This document shows positions 52,379 through 60,371 of a stretch of 64,000 nucleotides of DNA, piece by piece. Origin of the DNA: Bradyrhizobium sp. RD5-C2. GTDB taxonomy: Bacteria > Pseudomonadota > Alphaproteobacteria > Rhizobiales > Xanthobacteraceae. The position numbers were made by a program, and so were the translations under genes. The stretch is from assembly GCF_019972155.1 (NCBI RefSeq), contig NZ_BOVL01000056.1:124001-188000 (forward strand), in the 5' to 3' direction. Under the pieces are notes generated by a model. That model was not told where the DNA came from. It worked only from the letters and a program-made list of their open reading frames with translations, and searched no databases. The first letter of the stretch is position 1; every line of letters begins with the position of its first letter.

Positions 52379-52996
52379 TTACCTGGCGGTAACGCTCTCT
52401 TCGAGCGTTTCCGCAGACTGCTCGTGGACGAACTCGAGCGCGAAGCCTTCCTCGAGATTTCGCACCACGCGGGCCTGCACCCGGCCGAGCATCACCAGCG
52501 ACTTCAGCGGCGGGCGGTTCTCGGCGGCAATGGCGGCACCGGACAAGGAAAGGTCGATGATGCGGCAGGTCATCCGCGTGCCGTCTTCCTGGGTGAGCAG
52601 GGCGATCGGGTTGCGCGGCACGATACGGTCGTGGCGGCGATCCTCGGGCAGATTGAGGATGTCGCGGTTGGCGAGCCAGGTGAGCTGGGCGGCGAGCTTG
52701 TCGCGCTTGCGCGCGGTCGCGCCGATCGTCATCGCAAAGCCGTTGTCGATGATGCGGGTGATGCGGCCCTCGACCCGGCCGATATGGTCGAGATAGGCGA
52801 TCACGCGGTCGCCGACATTGCCGATGCCGGGTGCCAGCAAGGCGAGGCCGCCCGGGGACATGTTGATAATCTGACAGGGAAACTCGCGCCGGTCGGGCAG
52901 CATGTAGCGGCCGAGCAGGTGCACCTTGACGCGCTGGAAGCGCCGCCGCTCCTCGGCAACGGGGACGACGGTAGTTTTCTTCTGTGCAAACGACAT
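52379..52996 (-). CDS. Protein with two PilZ domains
   Basis: A 205-residue cytoplasmic protein. The first PilZ domain has EERRRFQRVKVHLLGRYML (RxxxR-type) and NMSPGGLALLAPG; the second begins RRHDRIVPRNPIALLTQEDG with RIIDLSLSGAAIAAENRPP as its D/NxSxxG motif. Both c-di-GMP contacts look intact, so it is a likely receptor. It lies upstream of the LapG-type protease on the same strand. Another PilZ protein is at 35130. Confidence 0.86.
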   Translation of the reverse strand: MSFAQKKTTVVPVAEERRRFQRVKVHLLGRYMLPDRREFPCQIINMSPGGLALLAPGIGNVGDRVIAYLDHIGRVEGRITRIIDNGFAMTIGATARKRDKLAAQLTWLANRDILNLPEDRRHDRIVPRNPIALLTQEDGTRMTCRIIDLSLSGAAIAAENRPPLKSLVMLGRVQARVVRNLEEGFALEFVHEQSAETLEESVTAR

Positions 52997-53145
52997 CACA
53001 ACAAACCCGACCACCGTCCATCCGGAGCCCCGACGACCCTAAGGCTGATAGGGTTAACGGGGCGTTACGGTTGTGAAAGGGAACCCGGACACGGTGCGAG
53101 AGCGATGAGCGAAGCTCACGTGCGCCGTACCTGGGGACGATAGGC

Positions 53146-54684
53146 TCATTCAGATGCCGCGTCAGGTTCTCCGAACCATCGCGCTGCGGCTTGAGCAGCC
53201 TCCTCCCGATCCGGTTCGATGTCTGTGGCCCAACCCACAAACCCGTCGGGACGCACCAGCACCGCGCACAAACCCAGCCGATCCCCGGCATCGCTTGCGA
53301 CATAGTTGAACCGCCCGCGCCAGCGATCGGCCAGCGCGCGCAGGGGAGAGCTCGGCGCGAAGTCGAGCAGCAGGCCGCGCCCGTCTCTGAGCAGTTCGCC
53401 GAGCCGCATCCCGCAGGCGAGCTCGAAGTCGGGTGCGCTGCGACCCACCAGCGGATGGCCGCCGCCAAGATCGTAGCGCAGCGAAACGCCCCAGACGCGC
53501 TCGGCAAAATACGTCGCGCCGTCCTCCGTCGCGATCAGGTCGCGAATGATGGCTTCGAGCGCGCGTGAGCTTCGGCTCGGCCGCATCAGCGCGACCTGGG
53601 CGCGCGACCAGTCCAGGATCTGCGCACCCACCGGATGCCGTTCACTGCAATAGCTGTCGAGCAGATTCGTCGGCGCGTCGCCGCGGATCGTGGCCGCGAG
53701 CTTCCAGCCGAGATTCATCGCATCGCCAAGCCCGAGGTTGAGCCCCTGGCCGCCGAGCGGGGAATGGATGTGCGCGGCGTCGCCGGCGAGCAGCACGCGT
53801 CCGTTCCGGTAAGCCGTCGCCTGACAGGCGCGATCCGTCCAGGTGGTAGCAAGCTGGAGGGCTGTCAGTGTGACGTCTGTACCGGAGACGCGGCGCAACA
53901 CCGTCTGCACATGCTCGCGCGTGACCTCTTGGGTGCGGTGGAAGGCGCCGCCGTCGAAGTCGACCATCGCGATGGTGCCGGGACGCGCATACGTGTACAT
54001 GCCCGTCGGCGTGTAGTGGCGGCCGGGGCGGAGCTCGTTCGGATCAGCGATCTCGACCTCGACCGAATAGCCGGTGAACTCGGGATCGGTGCCGACAAAC
54101 TCAAAGCCGCCCGCCTTGCGCACAATGCTGCGGCCGCCGTCGCAACCGACCAGCCAGCGTCCATGAACCGTCTCGCCGCCGGCGCGAACGGTGACGCCGT
54201 CATTCGACTGATCGAACGCCTCGACGCCCGCGCCGCGCCTGATCTCGACGCCGCTCGCGATCGCGCGCGCGGCGAGTGCGGCTTCGAGCGCCTCCATGTC
54301 GACCGCCATGCTGGTGCCGGCCGGACCCGGCAGGCGATACGACCATTTCGACGTGTCGATATCGTCGTGATAAAACTGGATGCCGGCGAAATGGCCGGCC
54401 GGGCGGCGCGGCTGCTGCATCCAATGCGTGCCGTTCGACGCGTCATCCTTCGTACGCTGCAGCGCCGCGATGTCGTCCAGCATCCCGCGACGATAGAGGG
54501 CCTCGATGGTGGGCGCCGAGAGGCCGCGCATCCCGAACGGCAGCCGTTTCAACGGCGAGCGCGGGTCCGCGGCCTGCTCGAGCACCAGGACTGAGAGCTT
54601 TGCGAGCCGCAACTCGCAGGCAAGCAGCAGGCCGACCGGGCCGGCGCCGGCGATCACGACATCATGGGGGAGGGGGTGGTGCAT
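53146..54684 (-). CDS. FAD-dependent monooxygenase, PHBH/rifampicin-monooxygenase-like
   Basis: Aromatic-ring flavin hydroxylase of 512 residues. N-terminal FAD fold HDVVIAGAGPVGLLLACELR, DG motif LVGCDGGRSIVRKAGG near residue 165, GD motif LLAGDAAHIHSPLGGQGLN near 290, and a C-terminal thioredoxin-like tail (LLLDFAPSSPLRALADRW) found in this PHBH subgroup. Ribosome site AAGGAGCAGTTC fixes ATG 54684. A nested palindrome 58-96 nt upstream is a likely operator. Substrate unknown. Confidence 0.92.
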   Translation of the reverse strand: MHHPLPHDVVIAGAGPVGLLLACELRLAKLSVLVLEQAADPRSPLKRLPFGMRGLSAPTIEALYRRGMLDDIAALQRTKDDASNGTHWMQQPRRPAGHFAGIQFYHDDIDTSKWSYRLPGPAGTSMAVDMEALEAALAARAIASGVEIRRGAGVEAFDQSNDGVTVRAGGETVHGRWLVGCDGGRSIVRKAGGFEFVGTDPEFTGYSVEVEIADPNELRPGRHYTPTGMYTYARPGTIAMVDFDGGAFHRTQEVTREHVQTVLRRVSGTDVTLTALQLATTWTDRACQATAYRNGRVLLAGDAAHIHSPLGGQGLNLGLGDAMNLGWKLAATIRGDAPTNLLDSYCSERHPVGAQILDWSRAQVALMRPSRSSRALEAIIRDLIATEDGATYFAERVWGVSLRYDLGGGHPLVGRSAPDFELACGMRLGELLRDGRGLLLDFAPSSPLRALADRWRGRFNYVASDAGDRLGLCAVLVRPDGFVGWATDIEPDREEAAQAAARWFGEPDAASE

Positions 54685-54741
54685 GAACTGCTCCTTTGTC
54701 GATGTTCGACCGGAGCGGTTCGTCGGGTTGAGAACCACACG

Positions 54742-54780
54742 GACGAACAATGGACGCTTCGACAGCGTCCGGTGTTCGTC
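54742..54780. promoter_or_regulatory. Nested palindrome upstream of the monooxygenase gene
   Basis: GACGAACA-at-GGACGC-N7-GCGTCC-gg-TGTTCGTC: two nested perfect stems (8 and 6 bp) about 58 nt before the monooxygenase start. It may be a TetR/MarR-type operator or a transcribed hairpin. A further hairpin CTTTCGC-N7-GCGAAAG lies at 54815-54835. Confidence 0.5.
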
Positions 54781-54927
54781 GTGGGGATCTCGTGCACGAG
54801 GCAGTAGACCAGAGCTTTCGCTTCGTTTGCGAAAGGACTTGGGCTTACCAAACCGAGTCTGCCTTTTCCGACACCGGCGATATAGCCGCGTCGCGGCAGA
54901 TCCGCAATGGCGATCTGTGCGTGCGGG

Positions 54928-55881
54928 TTATGGGAACAACGCACGGCCGCCGTGTGCGGCCGCATCGGCATTATCGGGACCGTCGACGCGGCGCGAGCCG
55001 GGGCGCGGTGCAAGATTGTCCGGCGTCTTGATGTTGCTGGCGAGGCCTGCGGCCTCGAAGGCCTTGATCAGCCACCAGCCGAGATCGATCTGACCCGGCA
55101 ACAGCCCAAGCTTGGCGGAGCCCGGATAGGCGTGGTGATTGTTGTGCCAGCTCTCGCCCATGCTAATCAGCCCGGCGATGCCGACATTGTAGCCCTGGGC
55201 GGCAACGCCTTCGATGACCCAGGTCTGTCCGCCCTTGCGATGCGAGTAATGACCGATCAGCCAGTGGCCGGTGACGCAGACGGCGACCCGGACGCAGATG
55301 CCCCAGACCAGCCAGCTCCACGAGCCGATGGCAAAAAACAGGATCGCCCAGGGCAATTGTTGCCACATCCAGGTGCGCTCGACGAAGGCATAGAAGCGGT
55401 CATCGGCAAGCCGCGGTTCGAGCCGGAAGACCGGCGGGTGCTTCAGCACGAGTGTGCAGTGCAATTGCCACCAGGCATCGCGCCAGAAGCCGGCGGCGTG
55501 GCGGGAGTAGGCGTGGCACGCCGCCTGGCGTTGCGCCCAATCGCGGAAATCGTGCAGCCGCACCATGCCGTAGGGGCCGGCCATCCCGACCAGCGCGCCG
55601 AGATAGATGCAGAGTCGTTCGAGCCACAGCGGGCAGTCGAAACTCGCATGGATCAGGCGGCGATGCATGCCGACCGAATGGCCGAAGCACAGCGTGATCG
55701 CGCTGGTCACGATGAACAGCGCGAATGCGCTCCACGAGAACAGTAGCGGTCCGAACACGATCGCGACCGCGGTCATGCCGCCGACCCACAACGACTTCGC
55801 CGGCGCCCATTGCACGCGCCCGTCCAGCGGGTCGGTGCTGTCGTCCGCGAAGATGCGTTCGGACCCGGGTTGCAGCTTCAT
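54928..55881 (-). CDS. Fatty acid desaturase with atypical histidine boxes
   Basis: Membrane diiron desaturase of 317 residues with four or so hydrophobic spans. Histidine box 1 is GHSVGMHRRLIH (His68, His73, His78) and box 3 is SWHNNHH (His246, His249, His250), with GHWLIGHYSHR before it. The usual second HRxHH box is replaced by RLHDFRDWAQRQAACHAY. It resembles a branch of acyl-CoA/acyl-lipid desaturases of bradyrhizobia. Activity on membrane lipid acyl chains is probable; regiospecificity is unknown. It ends the minus-strand run before a truncated MBL gene. Confidence 0.85.
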   Translation of the reverse strand: MKLQPGSERIFADDSTDPLDGRVQWAPAKSLWVGGMTAVAIVFGPLLFSWSAFALFIVTSAITLCFGHSVGMHRRLIHASFDCPLWLERLCIYLGALVGMAGPYGMVRLHDFRDWAQRQAACHAYSRHAAGFWRDAWWQLHCTLVLKHPPVFRLEPRLADDRFYAFVERTWMWQQLPWAILFFAIGSWSWLVWGICVRVAVCVTGHWLIGHYSHRKGGQTWVIEGVAAQGYNVGIAGLISMGESWHNNHHAYPGSAKLGLLPGQIDLGWWLIKAFEAAGLASNIKTPDNLAPRPGSRRVDGPDNADAAAHGGRALFP

Positions 55882-56000
55882 TCCGTAACCTGAAATTGTA
55901 CCACAGGTTTGGATGGAGTGGCCATTGCTGTCAATCCGCCACGCGCCTCCGTCATGTCGCAGTCCGCATTGGCGTCCCCGGCCGCCTCACCTAGCCTGTC

Positions 56001-56324
56001 GTGGCTTGGATGCTCATTCACGAGGTCGCGGTGATCGATCCCGACCTGTTCAAAGCCTACCCGAATTATCGGGCGATCGAGAACCATCACACCTCGCCCG
56101 AAGAGGCCGGCAAGATCTTCGCCCAGGCCAAGCCGAAGCTTGCGGTCTACTCGCACATCGTGTTCGCGAGCCAGCCGCCGACGCAGGATGTGCCGGAGGA
56201 CGCGCTGCTGAAGCGGACGCGCACGACCTATCAGGGACCGCTGGTGATCGGGCACGACCTGATGTCGTTCGTGATCTCGGACAAGGTCGAGGACTTTGCG
56301 CCCGACGGGACCGCGATGAAGTGA
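56001..56324 (+). pseudogene. C-terminal fragment of an MBL-fold metallohydrolase
   Basis: A 107-residue frame beginning GTG with MLIHEVAVIDPDLFKAYPNY, continuing to a His-bearing ENHHTSPEEAGKIFAQAKPK and SHIVFASQ, the features of the last third of ribonuclease-Z-like or lactonase-like MBL proteins (final zinc-ligand His and LVIGHDLM). The N-terminal HxHxDH zinc site is missing and nothing like it lies upstream before the divergent desaturase, so it is probably a truncated gene. It could still be expressed. Confidence 0.65.
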
Positions 56325-56350
56325 CGATCCGTGCGAGGCCGCGCGGCGGG

Positions 56351-56878
56351 TTACTTGGCTTCGGCGTCCATGGCCGGCTCGGCCGGCGCCGCCGGTGGTT
56401 CAATAGTCACGGCCTTCAGCACCTTTCGTTTCGCCGCGCGGATCTCGAGTTGCAACGGCGGCTGATAGGACCCGGCCGGCGGCTCGAACGTGAAGGCATG
56501 GTGTCCGTCGCCCTTGTTGAGCTTGAGCAGATCGTTGCGAAACTGATCGGCAACGATTTCGCCGACAAGGTTACCGTTGAAGTAGATATCAATCGGTACC
56601 CTCTTGTCGGGGTGCTGGTTGTACAGGGCCCAGCCGGCAATCCGCTTTTCGTTGAAGACGTCGACATGGCCGGTGATCTCGCCATACAGGCTCTCGATGC
56701 CGGCCTCGATCACCTCGAGGTCGCTCTCGTAGATCGATCGCGTCACATCGAAACTGAAATTCGCCGTATCGACACACTGCTTGAGCAGGTTCTGTCGATG
56801 CGCCTTCATTCGTTGCAGCGTGTCCAGCTCGCCCAACTTGACGTACATGCCGACGATACCTTCGATACCAGGATTCAT
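56351..56878 (-). CDS. Conserved protein of unknown function with beta-sandwich-like domain
   Basis: A 175-residue cytoplasmic protein. Residues about 70-130 (TGHVDVFNEKRIAGWALYNQ through DIYFNGNLVGEIVADQFRND) match a module often appended to alphaproteobacterial glycosyltransferases and methyltransferases, where GWA, a bare carbohydrate-binding-like strand pattern and RxDL are conserved. Here it stands alone after a helical N-terminus. The C-terminus is Pro/Ala-rich. Divergent from the alcohol dehydrogenase across a palindromic control region. Confidence 0.72.
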   Translation of the reverse strand: MNPGIEGIVGMYVKLGELDTLQRMKAHRQNLLKQCVDTANFSFDVTRSIYESDLEVIEAGIESLYGEITGHVDVFNEKRIAGWALYNQHPDKRVPIDIYFNGNLVGEIVADQFRNDLLKLNKGDGHHAFTFEPPAGSYQPPLQLEIRAAKRKVLKAVTIEPPAAPAEPAMDAEAK

Positions 56879-56995
56879 GCTGTCGTTCCCCGCAATGCTA
56901 CAAGCCTATTGGCCCTCAGTTGCGTTCACAATCAACGGTTCTTTGTTTACGGAAAAATACTCCGGTCAAGACTTGAAGCGCGTCGTCCCGCCAGG

Positions 56996-57033
56996 GCCTG
57001 TCATGAAGGCCTTCATGACAGGCGTTCATGACA
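56996..57033. promoter_or_regulatory. 28-bp perfect palindrome plus extra half-site upstream of the alcohol dehydrogenase
   Basis: GCCTGTCATGAAGG joined to its exact complement (56996-57023), then a third copy of the half-site TTCATGACA at 57025-57033, 13 bp from the second. The region is 72-109 nt before the dehydrogenase ATG and also upstream of the divergent gene. Looks like a multi-half-site operator. Confidence 0.65.
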
Positions 57034-57104
57034 TCCCGATCGTCGTGGCCTAAAGTCGGTGCGGCCGAACCCGGCCCAATGACAAGGACAGGGAGAGCGA
57101 ACCG

Positions 57105-58256
57105 ATGGAGCAGATCCGCGTCTGCACGCATGACGGACCTGGAGCCAAGCCCGTAATCCGGACGGTGCCATGGCCGGATGTCGGCAAAAAGGCGGCCTTG
57201 ATCAAGGTCGGCGCCTGCGGTGTTTGCGGAACCGATCTGCACATCCTGAAGGGACACTGGCCGAAGCCACTGCCATGGCCGTTCACGCTCGGCCACGAGC
57301 TCGGCGGCGTGATAGTCGAATGCGGCCCGGAGTTCACCGAAGACTTCATGAGCAAGCCGCTGCGGGTGGGATCGAAGGTGATGATCCCGCCCCTGATGCC
57401 GTGCGGCCGCTGCTATTACTGCATCCATTATCCCGCGAGCGCCAACAAGTGCCTGACGCCGGTGTATTACGGCCGCTATCTCGGCTTCGACAAGGCGCCG
57501 CACATGTGGGGCGGCTGGGCCGAATATGTCTATGTCGATCTCGACATGCTGCCCGGCACCAAGATCTACAAATTGCCTGACGACATGTCGCTGCGGCTCG
57601 GCGCGCTCTCGGAGCCGCTGACCTCCTGCATCCGCGCCTTCAACCGCGCCACCCGTGCCGGCGGCTTCAGCTGGGGTGACACGGTGGTGATCCAGGGCTC
57701 CGGGCCGATCGGCATCCTCGCGGTCGCGGCCGCGCAGGAGATGGGAGCAGGGCGCGTGATCTGCGTCGGCGCGCCGGAGACGCCGCGGCTGGCGCTGGCG
57801 CGCAAGTTCGGCGCCGAGGCGACCGTCGATATCGAGCAGCTCAAGACGCCGGAGGAGCGCATCAAGGCGGTGCGCGACATCGTGGGCGGCTTCGGCGCCG
57901 ATCTCGTGATGGACTGCTCGGGCCACCCGACCGCCGGCCCCGAGGGCATCGAGATGCTGCGCGACGGCGGCACCTATGTCGAGATGGGGCAGTTCACCGA
58001 TGCCGGCTCGATCGATACGTCGTGGCACCGCATCTGCACCAAGGACCTCAACGTGCTCGGCTCCTGGGGCTTTACCGGCAACGACCTGCCGCTCGGCGTC
58101 GACATGCTCTACCGCACGCGCAACAAATACCCCTGGCTCGACATGCAGACGATCTATCCGTTCACCGAGGACGGCGTCGCGCAGGCGGTCGCGGACGCGA
58201 TGGCGATGAAGACGGTGAAGTCGACCATCGTGCCTTGGCCGGAGCTGGTCGGGTGA
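57105..58256 (+). CDS. Zinc-dependent alcohol dehydrogenase family protein (MDR)
   Basis: Medium-chain dehydrogenase of 383 residues. Catalytic zinc ligands: Cys in GACGVCGTDLH, His-Glu in LGHELGGVIVE, and the structural zinc cluster CGRCYYCIHYPASANKC. Nucleotide-binding GSGPIGILAVAAAQ is in the second domain. It is a threonine-dehydrogenase/Adh-like type acting on an unknown alcohol or polyol. RBS GGACAGGGAGAG is close to ATG. A palindromic control region lies upstream. Confidence 0.92.
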   Translation: MEQIRVCTHDGPGAKPVIRTVPWPDVGKKAALIKVGACGVCGTDLHILKGHWPKPLPWPFTLGHELGGVIVECGPEFTEDFMSKPLRVGSKVMIPPLMPCGRCYYCIHYPASANKCLTPVYYGRYLGFDKAPHMWGGWAEYVYVDLDMLPGTKIYKLPDDMSLRLGALSEPLTSCIRAFNRATRAGGFSWGDTVVIQGSGPIGILAVAAAQEMGAGRVICVGAPETPRLALARKFGAEATVDIEQLKTPEERIKAVRDIVGGFGADLVMDCSGHPTAGPEGIEMLRDGGTYVEMGQFTDAGSIDTSWHRICTKDLNVLGSWGFTGNDLPLGVDMLYRTRNKYPWLDMQTIYPFTEDGVAQAVADAMAMKTVKSTIVPWPELVG

Positions 58257-58366
58257 TGCAGGAAATGGAAGCATCGCTATTCCTGTTGCAGTGCCCTCAA
58301 GAATGCCTGCCGGGGATGGCCGTGATATCGCTCGCCGGGACGACGGTGCGGCGCTAACATCCGCCC

Positions 58367-60313
58367 ATGCAATCGAACCGTGTGCCGCCGAGTGTAACGT
58401 TTGCGTGGGGAAACCTGTCCGAGGACTTCGCGCTGTTCCGTACGCTCAGCGCGGAGCAGCGGCTGATCGCCTTTGGCGCGATGACCCGGCGCGACCTGGT
58501 GCGTGGCGAGCTGCTCGTCGAGCAGGGCGGCGCCTCGGATTCATTGTTCCTGGTGCTGCACGGCGCACTCGCGGTGTACCGGACCGATCATCCCGAGCCG
58601 ATTGCGGAGCTTCGCGCCGGCGAGCTGGTCGGCGAGATCGGCTTCTTCGCCAATATCCCGCGCACGGCCAACGTGATCGCGATCCGCGATACCAGCGTGC
58701 TGGTGCTGACGCGGGCGGCGTATGCGCGGCTAGTGCAGGAAACGCCCGGCGTCGTCGAGGCGGTGCTTGCCGCCCTTGCACAGCGCTTTGCCGTCCAGAC
58801 CGCGCGACTGTTGCCGGCCCGGGCGTCGCCGAAGGCACGGACCGTCGCGCTGATTGCGGGCGGGCGGGAGCCGGTGCCGCCTGCCTTCGAACAGAGTTTG
58901 CGCGAAGGCCTTGCCGCCGCACGTGCCGAGATCGTCGATCTCGCGCGCATTCAGGCCATGTTCCCCGGCCGCGCGCTGGATTCTTCCGAGGTCGCCGACT
59001 GGCTCAACCGGATCGAGTATGACGCGCCGCTGGTGGCCTATTTCGGTGGTGCTGAAGCATCCGAATGGGCGCGCAAGACTATTCGCCAGGCCGACCTCGT
59101 GGTGTTCGCCTGCCGCGGTGATGCTCCGCCACCGGTTCTCAGCGAGATCGAAAGCTTCGCCTGCGGCGTGCATCCGGCGTCGGCGCGGCGCCTGGTTCGC
59201 GTTCATGATATCAGGCAACACGAGGTCAGCGGCACCGCGGCCTGGCTCGCGCGGCTGCCTTGCTTCATGCATCACCATGTCGCGCTCGAGGACCAGATCG
59301 ATATCGAGAGCCTGGTGCGCTTCCTGTGCGGCCGCGCTGTCGGATTTGTCGCCGGCGGCGGCGGCAGCCTCGGCACCGCGCATGTCGGCGTCTACAAGGC
59401 GTTTCGCGAGCGCGGCGCGATGTTCGATATTTTTGTCGGCACCAGCGTCGGTTCGGCGATGGCGGCGGGCTTTGCCAAGAATTACGACGCCGAGCATCTC
59501 GAGCGCGGCACGCATGAGATCTTCGTCTCTAGCCGCAGCTTCCGCCGCCCGACCTGGCCGCGTTACGCGCTGCTGGACCACAAGGCCTTCGATCGGGCGC
59601 TTGCCGATCAGTACGGCCACACCTGCCGGATCGAGGATTGCTGGCGGCCGTTCGCGGCGGTCGCGACCAACCTGTCGACGCACAATCTCGAATTGATCCG
59701 GACCGGCCTGCTCTGGCAGGCGGTGCGGGCATCCAGCGCCATCCCCGGCCTGCTGCCGCCGTTCTACACGAAGGACGGCTCGATGCTGGTCGACGGATGT
59801 CTCGTCGACAACGTTCCGCTGGCGCAAATGCATCAGATGAAGAGCGGGCCGAACCTGGTGGTCCATTTCGGCGAGCCGGCGACCGAGATGTTCGACGTCG
59901 ACTATGCCGCGCTGCCGGGAAGGTTCGAGCTGCTCGCGTCGCTGCTGACGCCGTTCCGGCGGAAAGCGCTTCCTGCCGCGCCGAGCGCCGTCAACGTGTT
60001 GTGGCGAAGCCTCGTCGCGCATCAGCGCTACGATACGCTGCCGACGACGCCGCTCGACTTCGTGATGCGCCCGCCGACGCCGGATGGCGTCGACGTGACC
60101 GATTTCGACCGCCACCAGGCAATCTTCGAATCCTCGTACCGCTGGGCGCAAGAGACCATCGCGGCCTCGGAGGCGGCGCATCATCCAGCCATTGCTGCGA
60201 TCGTCGCGTCGGCCAAGGTAACGGACACGGGCACCGGCTTGTCCGCGGACAACAGTGCGGATCAGACGACGACTGTGACCGCACCCATTTCCCATCAGGC
60301 CCGCGTCGGCTGA
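58367..60313 (+). CDS. Patatin-like phospholipase with N-terminal cyclic-nucleotide-binding domain
   Basis: A 648-residue fusion of the neuropathy-target-esterase (NTE/RssA) type. Residues about 20-145 are a cNMP-binding domain, including LLVEQGGASDSLFLVLHGAL and GELVGEIGFFANIPRTA with the phosphate-binding Glu and Arg. A Rossmann-like region spans 160-310. The patatin domain has the oxyanion loop GGGGSLG (330-336), nucleophile Ser360 in GTSVGS, and Asp476 in VDGCLVDN. It probably hydrolyses lysophospholipids under a nucleotide signal. The next gene follows within 60 nt. Confidence 0.93.
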   Translation: MQSNRVPPSVTFAWGNLSEDFALFRTLSAEQRLIAFGAMTRRDLVRGELLVEQGGASDSLFLVLHGALAVYRTDHPEPIAELRAGELVGEIGFFANIPRTANVIAIRDTSVLVLTRAAYARLVQETPGVVEAVLAALAQRFAVQTARLLPARASPKARTVALIAGGREPVPPAFEQSLREGLAAARAEIVDLARIQAMFPGRALDSSEVADWLNRIEYDAPLVAYFGGAEASEWARKTIRQADLVVFACRGDAPPPVLSEIESFACGVHPASARRLVRVHDIRQHEVSGTAAWLARLPCFMHHHVALEDQIDIESLVRFLCGRAVGFVAGGGGSLGTAHVGVYKAFRERGAMFDIFVGTSVGSAMAAGFAKNYDAEHLERGTHEIFVSSRSFRRPTWPRYALLDHKAFDRALADQYGHTCRIEDCWRPFAAVATNLSTHNLELIRTGLLWQAVRASSAIPGLLPPFYTKDGSMLVDGCLVDNVPLAQMHQMKSGPNLVVHFGEPATEMFDVDYAALPGRFELLASLLTPFRRKALPAAPSAVNVLWRSLVAHQRYDTLPTTPLDFVMRPPTPDGVDVTDFDRHQAIFESSYRWAQETIAASEAAHHPAIAAIVASAKVTDTGTGLSADNSADQTTTVTAPISHQARVG

Positions 60314-60371
60314 ACGTCTTGCAGGCGGCGTCGAAGTCGATCATCGTGCCGGCCGAAATCCGGAGATGACG

